This document shows, piece after piece, positions 56,169 through 64,000 of a DNA stretch of 64,000 nucleotides. The stretch lies in contig KV908461.1 in the NCBI GenBank assembly GCA_002005505.1, positions 181,503 to 245,502 of the forward strand, read 5' to 3'. Below the pieces are notes generated by a model that was given only the letters and a program-made list of their open reading frames with translations, ran no database searches and was not told where the DNA came from. Position 1 is the stretch's first letter, and every line of letters begins with the position of its first letter. Both the position numbers and the translations under genes were made by a program. This DNA is from Botryococcus braunii. Lineage: Eukaryota > Chlorophyta > Trebouxiophyceae.

Positions 56169-56995
56169 CCATTGCGAAAAGCTGAGCAAGCCTCTGGCCC
56201 CGAGATGGGGTGTTGAACTGCCTCTACCATGATTGCTCTGAAAGCTGCATGATAGGAAGCAACAGAGTGAATGTGTCGTAAGCGTGCGAGACGAACTCGA
56301 ACAGTGTGTTCGACCTTACCCTCCACAAACTGAGCAAGCATTTCAGTTTTGAAGGTGGAAAAGTCCCTAGGATCACGTCCCCGCTGAGTGAGAGACTTTT
56401 TCATTAAGGCCCATTGCTCGGCTGCACGTCCCGACAAGCAAAGTGAAGCATTTGCGACTAAGTCACCCGGTGCAATGTGCATGAGAGAGGCATAGTCGTC
56501 AAATTGCTCAAACCAGGTGGTGACCTTGGTACCTTCCTTGGACCCATCGAATTTGGGTGGTGGAACACGAATAGGCTTGGAAGGGAAGGAACTCCGATTG
56601 ATTTGGTCGTAATCGAGAGGGAATTCCGGATTGAGAGGAAGCTCGGTAGTCGGGGTAAGCGGAGGCGTACCTTGAGCAACAAGTCGCGGAGCTCTGAGAG
56701 GGTGTCCTTCATGGATCGGACGTCGCCCTCGACTACCGTAAGCCGGGCATTGGTTTCTTCACGATGGGCTTCAAGCGCCACCGTGAGGTCCCTGCGTAGG
56801 AGGGAATTGGCCCCTCCAAGTCACGCAACAGAAACTTATAATCCCAATAAGTGTTCGTTGCGGACTGGAGGTCCCTTATGGCAATTTGATGGGCGGCAAA
56901 CGCTGCGTTTGCGCCAAAGGCCGTGGGTGCGACCATGTAGGAGCTCGCGTGAGCAGCCAGCCAGGAGGCGTGGCGCTGACGGAGAGAGGCAGTGG
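56169..56995 (-). pseudogene. Element K: broken gypsy gag
   Basis: A minus-strand gag related to H: PPPKFDGSKEGTKVTTWFEQFDDYASLMH, then NASLCLSGRAAEQWALMKKSL and AFRAIMVEAVQHPISGPEACSAFRNG, where the H LTR cuts it. Upstream parts (IRDLQSATNTYWDY, then VALEAHREETNARLTVVEGDVRSMKD, a probable coiled coil) lie in other frames, so at least two shifts are present. L bounds it on the right at 56996. No LTR or pol of K is in the window. Confidence 0.75.
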
Positions 56996-57891
56996 TTTAG
57001 CGTAATGGCATCATCAAAACAGAATTTGTAGAATTTGAATTGGTATAAAAATCCCTGTAACTCACACTCTTCTGAGTAAGTGAACTGTGCCCAAGTGAAG
57101 CTTGTATAAGTGGACGAAACACGACCAAGCAAACGGGACAGGAGCTTGATAAGGGATACTCAAGACTGTTACAATAACAACTAATCTAATGATGTTGCAA
57201 TTACCTGTAACTCACACTCTTCTGAGTAAGTGAACTGTGCCCAAGTGAAGCTTGTATAAGTGGACGAAACACGACCAAGCAAACGGGACAGGAGCTTGAT
57301 AAGGGATACTCAAGACTGACTGATCCCTTGGACACTTTCCTATTTATACTAACTAAGAAGACTATTCATTTATTAGCCTCCTGACAGGTTTGCAACTCCA
57401 GATCTTAAAAGAGTACGGGCACGATCAAGTTTGCATGCCTCAGTACTATGCACTGGAATTTCAATGTACCTCATGACTCGACATGGTCGTCGATGAATAG
57501 TACGAATCTCGGTCGATGCTAATCTCGAATCTAAGTGACTCGAAACTTTAACTCACCACCGAGATAAACCTCGAATCAAACGCCAAGGACCGCAGGACTT
57601 AAAGTCTCACGATCGATGAGATCCGGTATAAGTATACCTTACTAGAAAAGAACCAGAAAACAGCCCGAAATTGTACCAGGGCCTCTATAAATCACTATGA
57701 GTGTCAATTTACCTTAAGTACCATACAGTACAAACACACCCAAGTGAACTAAGATTGTACCTTAATGTTTATGAGCATTATTATAAACCCTTGTAATGAA
57801 TTGATGTGGCTCACAAACATGCTAAGATGAAATGACCCAACATGTTGAAGAAATACCTAAGGTATACATGTTAGTGTCCATTTTTCTAACA
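56996..57891 (-). repeat. 3' LTR of element L
   Basis: 896 bp. A 114-bp segment (CTGTAACTCACACTC...CAAGACTG) occurs twice, at 57055-57168 and 57205-57318. On the plus strand it starts TTTAGCG and ends CTAACA, so its outer end lacks the usual CA as judged from the match to the right LTR. Confidence 0.88.
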
Positions 57892-57950
57892 CCTCCCCTC
57901 ATGTGTAGGGAGTAACATCTCTAAAATTGTTTGAAAAATAAGTCACAAAT

Positions 57951-60900
57951 TTATTTAAGACCTGCCATTGCTCTAAGCTTGGCAAAAGTGACCTTTGTAA
58001 GTACCTTGGTGAAGAAATCAGCAATATTCTCACTGGTAGCCACATACTTTGGCTCAATTGCTCCATTCTCCACCTCATCTCTGACCCTGTGGTACCTTAC
58101 AGCAATGTGTTTAGTCCTGGATGAAATGGGAATCCCCTTCACATTAGCAAGGGCCCCAGTATTGTCAGTGTAAACCACAATACTACCAGGATTTTCACCA
58201 AAGTCAGTAATCAACTTGGTGAACCACAGTGCCTCCTGAACTCCAGTGCACAAGGAGATAAACTCAGCTTCAACAGTAGACAAAGCAACTATTGGTTGCA
58301 ACTTGCTACCCCATGAAACTGCAGCTGACCCAGACATGAAAACAAACCCAGAGGTGGACTTTCTACCATCCAAATCCCCTGCATAATCTGAGTCAACAAA
58401 GGCAATAAAACCTTTGTCACTCTTCTCCCACACAAGCCCCAAGTTCTTAGTACCAGCAAGATATTTTAAGACATGCATGCCAGCACTGAGATGTGTATTT
58501 GAAGGGGCATTTGCAAAACGTGCAAGGACACCAGTAGCATATGACAGATCAGGTCTAATTGTGTTGGCCAAATATAAAATGCCCCCCACCAGTTCCCTGT
58601 ACCTGTTGTCTTTAGGCAAGGGATCCCCTGAATTCTTCTGCAACTTGAATGAATTATCCAGGGGTGTAGCCTTGGGGTTGCAGCCTGTCATGCCAAAGCT
58701 GTCCAAAATGTCAGTGATTAGCTTCTCATTTGATAACTTCACTGACTTTAGACTACCATCTAAATACCTTTCAAAGGTAATCTGCATACCCAAAAAGTGT
58801 CGGGCCTCCCCTAAATCCTTCACTGCAAACTTACTTGCAAGGAGAGACTTCACTTCAGAGATACATTTGGGGTCCTGAGAAACTATGAGAATATCATCCA
58901 CATATAAAAGTAGATAAACAGTCTCAGAACTACCTCTCTGCAGTATAAATAAAGATGGATCTGCATCAGAAATGACAAAACCAGCAGATTTTAGAAAACT
59001 GCTGATAGTGACATACCAGGCCCTAGGAGCCTGTTTAAGCCCATACAAGGCTTTGTGCAACCTGCAGACAGTGTTAGGCCCACCAATGTGAAACCCTTCT
59101 GGCTGCTGAATGAAGACCTTCTCTTCAAGGTCTCCATGCAAAAATGCAGTGCTCACATCCATTTGATGGACCTGCATGTTTCTCTCAACTGCTTTAGACA
59201 ACACATATCTCAGAGTTGAGTGCTTGGAAACTGGTGCATACACTTCAGTGTAGTCTACACCATAAATTTGTTTAAAGCCTTTAGCCACAAGCCTAGCCTT
59301 AAACCTCTCAATCTCTCCAGTTTCAGAAAGTTTTACTTTGTAAACCCACTTAACTGGAAGAGCCTTCTTCTTGGTTTTGTCATCAACCACAACATATGAC
59401 CAGGTCCCTAGTGCTTTCAATGAATTCATCTCGTCTTGCATTGCACTGACCCACTTGTCACTCTCAGGTGAATTTATTGCATCTATATACCTTGCTGGTT
59501 CAATTATCAGTGTGTCCTTTTGCACTTGCACATAACCACTGAAAATTTCAACTGAATTTGTTTCATTTTGGAGTACTGTGTTCCTAACTCTGTCAGGATA
59601 TCTACCCCCAAAGAAACCAGCAGGTGAGTGTGAGACCCCAGCACCTAGAAAATCAAACTCAACAGGCTCATGTTGGACATCAGGAGCCTCATTTACTATA
59701 CCTTCTTGGAGGACCACTTGTGGAACATCCTGAACAGGACGCGGGTCCGAGCCATGGGATTCAGGGCCTGCAATGTCCTGATTTTCCCCAAGGTTAGTGT
59801 TTTCTTGACTTATAAACTTAGCCCTTTCAAGGTTTAGTTGATCAAACCTTATGACACTTGGATCAGTGCCCAAAGGGGCCAAAGAAACAGGGGACAAGTC
59901 TTCAGAAGTTTCATGCACATCTTCTCCATTGATTGCAGTTTCAGAATCTTCAGGAAAATCCTCTTCATCATTCACCACATCAAGGAGATCAGGCATTTCA
60001 TCATCATCAGACAAGGCCTCCTCAAACTTGACAAATTGTCTTGCACACACTGTGACTTTGGAATCCATGAGGACACGATAATTCTTGCTGTGCCCATCAT
60101 AGCCTAAGAAAATACCCTCCTTACTGACAGGGCTAAATTTACCATCCCTTTTGGACTTTTCAATCATGACATGACACTTGCTCCCAAAAACACGTAAGTG
60201 ACTGACATCAGGAACAGTGCCAAACCACATCTCAAATGGGGTCTTATCATGATTTGAAACTGCAGACAAATTCCTAACATAGTTTGCAGTTAAGAGAGAG
60301 TCACCCCAATATTCTGGAGGTAGGCTCGAGGCAGTCAGCATGGCTCTGGCTTTCTCCTGCAGAGTCCTGTTCAGCCTCTCAATTTTCCCATTTTGTTGAT
60401 GGGCATATGGTGCAGTCTTTTGGTGGACTGCACCATTTTTCCTGCAGAACTTTTCTAAACCAGAAAACTCAGTACCATTGTCGGTCCTGATAAACTTAAC
60501 CTTGCACTCGTGCTGGGTCTGCCACTCAGTCAATAAATTAACTGCCTCTCTTGATGCATCTGCCTTTGACTTGAGTAGAATGGTTGCTGACATCTCAGAA
60601 AATTCATCTAAGACATTAAGTGCATACTTCTCATCATCATAAGTTTCTGGTGAGACTGGGCCCATAAGGTCCATATGCACAACTTCTAATTTACTAGTGC
60701 AAGCAGTGCCTGTTGGTTTAAAAGGCTGCACAGTTTGTTTCCCATGCAAGCAGGCACTGCAGACACCTCTCGTACCAATAGAACTTGAGAAATCAGAAGA
60801 GGGGAGTTTCATTCCCTTGACCATTTTTCCCTTCATCATTCTTACCATGTAGGCTGGAGACAAGTGCCCCAGCCTCTGATGCCACAGGTCTGCATCCCTG

Positions 60901-63332
60901 TGAAGCACCTGAACATTGCATGCCTCCACAAACTTAGTTTCTGGATGAAAAGAAACATGCTTGTCTGGTAGAGCTAAGTCCACCAGCCACTGATAGGGGA
61001 AAGCATGCTCAGCATTTCCCAAATGGTACCCATTAGAATCTGTGAGGTAACACTCGATACCCATAATATTGACATTGATACCATCTAAATAAGCTTTGCC
61101 CACTGATAGGAGATACTTCTTGCTAGAGGGAACATGCTTGACATTATGCAAGAACAAGGAACTGCCAGACTCGAGGAACACTTGCATGGAACCTTCTCCT
61201 ACAATTTCCTCAGACTTGCCATTTGCCACAATCAGACGTTGTGGCACATCAAACTTGACATAATTTATCATGTTGTCACTTGAAGGAGAAATGTGATCAG
61301 TTGACCCTGAATCTATAAGCCAAGCAGGAAGAGAAGGTTGGGAGATTACTGTATCCCTTTGTACACAATTAGTGTGTGCCCTCCTCTCCTGTGCTGCAAG
61401 CTTAGGACACGTTGCTTTGATGTGTCCTGGATTCCTGCAGTACTGGCAAATTAGTACAGGCCTTCCCTGCTGTTGAAATGCAGGTTGCCCTGTCCCTGAA
61501 TTTTCACGGTTAGTATTTTTAGGCACTTCTGCCTGGTGAGCACCTGGACCAGCCCCACCTGAACCACCTTGCCTGCCTGCTGGCTGACCACCCCCACCTT
61601 GATTCCTATAAGGTTTGGGATTTGAGGTGTTTGGAGGATTATATGGCTTCTTTGCTTGAAGATCCATATATGTTAACTCAAGAACATGCTGGAGTTGGTG
61701 CACATTTGGATAGTTGTTGCACACAGACAGCTGTAAACGCCTATCTACCTCATACTCTTCAGTGAGGCCTTCAATAATCATAGAGCACTGGCAAACCTCA
61801 GAACACTGCTCTCCTAGTGATTTGAGGTTGTTTGCAATTTTCCTGCACCTTAACACGTAGTCAGATGGTTTTTCACCTGGCTTCATGGCAAATAACTTTT
61901 GCTCCCTGTGGAGGCTCATCAGCCTAGCTGCTGCTCTAGCGTTAAACACCTGCAGCAGCTTGTTCCACATGTGGTAAGCACTTGTCAAGTCAGTAATCTG
62001 AACAGAATATTGCTCAGTACATGCTTGAGTGATAATGGTTTGAGCTTTGAAATCATCATAAGCTCCCTGATAATCATCATGAACACAGTAGTTGACATTC
62101 ATTTCCCACAACATAGCATACACTTGCTTTGTCCATGTCAACCAATTGGTATCATTCAGCTTGACTAACTCTATCTTTGGAGTTAACTTCTGATGAGAAG
62201 AGAACGAAGGACCAGTGGTTGGATTTATGTTGGGCAGACCAGGAATACCTACGTTTGCAAATTGACCTTGCCCAGAACTATATGGTGGCCCCTGACTATG
62301 AGGAGGACCACCCCAACCACCACCACCTGGTCCACCAGGACCGCCTGGACCACCAGGACCGCCTGGTCCTCCAGGACCACCAGGACCACCCCCACCAAAG
62401 CCACCAGGAACATTCCCACCAGAGCCCGGATAGACAGGGTATTGCGGGTAGTTGCCTGAGACTGGTGGAGGATGCCAAATCGAGCTTGCTCCTCCAGGGG
62501 GACCCCCACTGTATGGTGGCCCACCTCCAGGAGGACCACTGCCTGAGCTGTATGGGTAGCCACCACCAGGAGGGCCTCCAGCTGGAATTGCTGAAGCTGA
62601 CGTTGACACTCCAAAGTTGGATGGTACCTGCACACTAGCTGGCTGAACCAAGGTTGGATTAGAAATTTGGTTCAGCGTTGAGGCAGGTAGTGAAATGGGG
62701 ATCATGCCCCCAGTAGCCAGTGGTAGATAAACAGTTGCCTGTGCACTAGCTACTGATGTTGCTGGAACTATTGTGCCACTAGTAATAACTGGAACGCTAG
62801 CTGGCTGGACTGTCACAGCAGGATATTGCGAAACGGGTACTTGTAAAGGACCACTGGTAAGTGTCCTTGACCCTGAAACTGCAGACTGTGAAGGTCTGCG
62901 CAGAACCCTAGGTGCACTAGAAACAGGAACAGGATTAATCCTGACTGCTCTTCTGACACTGCTAGGATCTAAAGGGAGGTTGGAAGGCATACCACTAGGA
63001 GGAGAGATGCCTGAGCTTACAGCAGGAGCAGATACAGCTAGAGGTTGACCAGCAGGATCAGCAGGAAGAGACTCAGAGTGATCATAATCCCCGTATAGAT
63101 ACTCATCACTTACCTCCCCTGCGTGGTGCCCCTCAGCTTCACTGTCCTCCGTTGAGCTGTTGGCACCTTCACCTGCACTAGAGGTGTAGCCCCTTGAGTC
63201 TCCTTGAGTAGAATGAGTTTGTTCGAAACTTTCATTGTTATAAACAGTTGAGGGATCATCCTCAATCATGATTGGTACTTCATATGATTCTTCAGGATTA
63301 GCATAGGGTGGCACAGTATATGTACCACTCAT
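57951..63332 (-). CDS. Element L gag-pol polyprotein (copia)
   Basis: A 1793-residue single frame. The first ~380 residues are a low-complexity, acidic then Ser/Pro/Gly-rich extension with GGP repeats at about 291-345 (plus-strand 62296-62460). Gag follows (KLNDTNWLTWTKQVYAML ... FAMKPGEKPSDYVLRCRKI), then zinc knuckle CQYCRNPGHIKATC at 629, protease DSGSTDH (Asp 674), integrase zinc region (LWHQRLGHLSP), and integrase Asp 888 (HMDLMGP), Asp 951 (RTDNGTEF), Glu 985 (NGKIERLNR). Reverse transcriptase has YVDD at 1477, and RNase H has VDSDYAGD, TVEAEFIS and YTDNTGA. No break is seen. L is a different copia lineage from J. Confidence 0.95.
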   Translation of the reverse strand: MSGTYTVPPYANPEESYEVPIMIEDDPSTVYNNESFEQTHSTQGDSRGYTSSAGEGANSSTEDSEAEGHHAGEVSDEYLYGDYDHSESLPADPAGQPLAVSAPAVSSGISPPSGMPSNLPLDPSSVRRAVRINPVPVSSAPRVLRRPSQSAVSGSRTLTSGPLQVPVSQYPAVTVQPASVPVITSGTIVPATSVASAQATVYLPLATGGMIPISLPASTLNQISNPTLVQPASVQVPSNFGVSTSASAIPAGGPPGGGYPYSSGSGPPGGGPPYSGGPPGGASSIWHPPPVSGNYPQYPVYPGSGGNVPGGFGGGGPGGPGGPGGPGGPGGPGGPGGGGWGGPPHSQGPPYSSGQGQFANVGIPGLPNINPTTGPSFSSHQKLTPKIELVKLNDTNWLTWTKQVYAMLWEMNVNYCVHDDYQGAYDDFKAQTIITQACTEQYSVQITDLTSAYHMWNKLLQVFNARAAARLMSLHREQKLFAMKPGEKPSDYVLRCRKIANNLKSLGEQCSEVCQCSMIIEGLTEEYEVDRRLQLSVCNNYPNVHQLQHVLELTYMDLQAKKPYNPPNTSNPKPYRNQGGGGQPAGRQGGSGGAGPGAHQAEVPKNTNRENSGTGQPAFQQQGRPVLICQYCRNPGHIKATCPKLAAQERRAHTNCVQRDTVISQPSLPAWLIDSGSTDHISPSSDNMINYVKFDVPQRLIVANGKSEEIVGEGSMQVFLESGSSLFLHNVKHVPSSKKYLLSVGKAYLDGINVNIMGIECYLTDSNGYHLGNAEHAFPYQWLVDLALPDKHVSFHPETKFVEACNVQVLHRDADLWHQRLGHLSPAYMVRMMKGKMVKGMKLPSSDFSSSIGTRGVCSACLHGKQTVQPFKPTGTACTSKLEVVHMDLMGPVSPETYDDEKYALNVLDEFSEMSATILLKSKADASREAVNLLTEWQTQHECKVKFIRTDNGTEFSGLEKFCRKNGAVHQKTAPYAHQQNGKIERLNRTLQEKARAMLTASSLPPEYWGDSLLTANYVRNLSAVSNHDKTPFEMWFGTVPDVSHLRVFGSKCHVMIEKSKRDGKFSPVSKEGIFLGYDGHSKNYRVLMDSKVTVCARQFVKFEEALSDDDEMPDLLDVVNDEEDFPEDSETAINGEDVHETSEDLSPVSLAPLGTDPSVIRFDQLNLERAKFISQENTNLGENQDIAGPESHGSDPRPVQDVPQVVLQEGIVNEAPDVQHEPVEFDFLGAGVSHSPAGFFGGRYPDRVRNTVLQNETNSVEIFSGYVQVQKDTLIIEPARYIDAINSPESDKWVSAMQDEMNSLKALGTWSYVVVDDKTKKKALPVKWVYKVKLSETGEIERFKARLVAKGFKQIYGVDYTEVYAPVSKHSTLRYVLSKAVERNMQVHQMDVSTAFLHGDLEEKVFIQQPEGFHIGGPNTVCRLHKALYGLKQAPRAWYVTISSFLKSAGFVISDADPSLFILQRGSSETVYLLLYVDDILIVSQDPKCISEVKSLLASKFAVKDLGEARHFLGMQITFERYLDGSLKSVKLSNEKLITDILDSFGMTGCNPKATPLDNSFKLQKNSGDPLPKDNRYRELVGGILYLANTIRPDLSYATGVLARFANAPSNTHLSAGMHVLKYLAGTKNLGLVWEKSDKGFIAFVDSDYAGDLDGRKSTSGFVFMSGSAAVSWGSKLQPIVALSTVEAEFISLCTGVQEALWFTKLITDFGENPGSIVVYTDNTGALANVKGIPISSRTKHIAVRYHRVRDEVENGAIEPKYVATSENIADFFTKVLTKVTFAKLRAMAGLK

Positions 63333-63673
63333 TGCATGAAAATAACGTAGTCAGCACAAACTCTAACAAGTAGAGTTCTCCAGCGACCACCCCAGCCTTC
63401 CCAAGGGAAAGCTGCCTTCACCAATAACCAACTTCTCTCCCACTGCCTTAGCCACAAGGACTTAGACAATCGAGAAGTCCAACCAGAGTAACCCACCAGA
63501 AGACAGCAAGAGTCCTTCTACCTGACACGGTGGTCTGCGTAGACCCCGTGCAGGCTTAGGTGCTCTTTAGTCTTAAAAGAGTGCTATGAAAAGCAGAACG
63601 TAGAAAGCTGCGAGGCTTCTTTACGTAGAAAGATCCCGTGCGCCGGGAGACGATAATACCATAAGCGATTTAA

Positions 63674-63685
63674 TCGCCGATACCA
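63674..63685 (-). promoter_or_regulatory. Primer-binding site of element L
   Basis: TGGTATCGGCGA on the coding strand, directly after the 5' LTR. It is the same site as in gypsy elements B, C, D, F and H although L is a copia element. Confidence 0.85.
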
Positions 63686-64000
63686 TTTAGCGTAATGGCA
63701 TCATCAAAACAGAATTTGTAGAATTTGAATTGGTATAAAAATCCCTGTAACTCACACTCTTCTGAGTAAGTGAACTGTGCCCAAGTGAAGCTTGTATAAG
63801 TGGACGAAACACGACCAAGCAAACGGGACAGGAGCTTGATAAGGGATACTCAAGACTGTTACAATAACAACTAATCTAATGATGTTGCAATTACCTGTAA
63901 CTCACACTCTTCTGAGTAAGTGAACTGTGCCCAAGTGAAGCTTGTATAAGTGGACGAAACACGACCAAGCAAACGGGACAGGAGCTTGATAAGGGATACT
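63686..64000 (-). repeat. 5' LTR of element L, truncated by window
   Basis: 315 bases matching 56996-57310 without visible difference, including both copies of the internal 114-bp repeat (the second cut by the window end). Confidence 0.92.

Larger units (their letters stand above)
56996..64000 (-). mobile_element. Element L: apparently intact Ty1/copia element, cut by window end
   Basis: 3' LTR 56996-57891, polypurine tract at about 57892-57900 (GAGGGGAGG on the coding strand), one 1793-codon polyprotein, primer-binding site 63674-63685 and 5' LTR from 63686 on. The shared 315 bases of the LTRs look identical. The coding-strand LTR starts TGTTAGA. The right TSD is outside the window. Confidence 0.93.

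Noticed and set aside
62177..62638. Plus-strand collagen-like or His/Asp-rich frames opposite L
   Set aside because: Antisense shadows of the GGP repeat in the L polyprotein.

Overview
The window is from a eukaryotic nuclear genome of the green lineage, most likely a streptophyte alga (Chara-like) or another plant with swimming sperm. The evidence is an intron-rich NADPH-cytochrome P450 reductase gene, a gene for the ciliary protein DRC10 (flowering plants lack motile cilia), long AG/GT/CA microsatellites, and a dense nest of plant-type Ty3/gypsy chromoviruses and Ty1/copia elements. The species is inferred, not shown.

Left part (1-12705): two host genes lie in tandem on the minus strand. 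CPR (4486 down to 805) has eight exons that join in phase to 665 codons. DRC10 (about 10156 down to 5797) has six exons that join in phase to about 441 codons; its fifth intron carries a ~550-base AG/CG/CA/ACGC array. Another composite microsatellite (11413-12098) is followed by a decayed protein remnant with a CCHC zinc knuckle and a PD...E nuclease-like motif (12100-12705), resembling the C-terminus of non-LTR retrotransposons with a restriction-like endonuclease.

Right part (12706-64000): nested transposable elements, resolved from LTR ends, target-site duplications (TSDs) and rejoined reading frames. Gypsy element A (minus) sits in the nuclease remnant. It is split by B (14795-21255, minus, TSD CCAGA) and by C (from 22068, plus). 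C is split by D (23083-29218, minus, TSD ACAAA), by F (29617-41088, plus, TSD GGACA) and by G (from 41531). F is split by E (34737-40343, minus, TSD AATAA). Gypsy element H (42124-56168, plus) is split inside gag by a DNA transposon I (43189-51086, CACTC termini, TSD CTT), which is itself split by an apparently intact copia element J (43392-50531, TSD GTTTT). H abuts a broken gag (K, minus), which abuts an apparently intact copia element L (56996 to beyond the window, minus). The right-hand parts of A, C, G and L and the remainder of K are not in the window.

Relations: B/C, D/F and E/G are same-family pairs with 5' LTRs head to head. B, C, D, F, H and L, which are gypsy and copia alike, share a 12-nt primer-binding site TGGTATCGGCGA. 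E and G use another. J has a site complementary to the anticodon region of initiator tRNA-Met, as in half-tRNA priming. J also carries a short leader ORF whose start resembles the histone H3 tail and whose stop codon overlaps the polyprotein start (ATGA). That leader ORF and J's enlarged Cys-repeat linker are the most unusual coding signals here.
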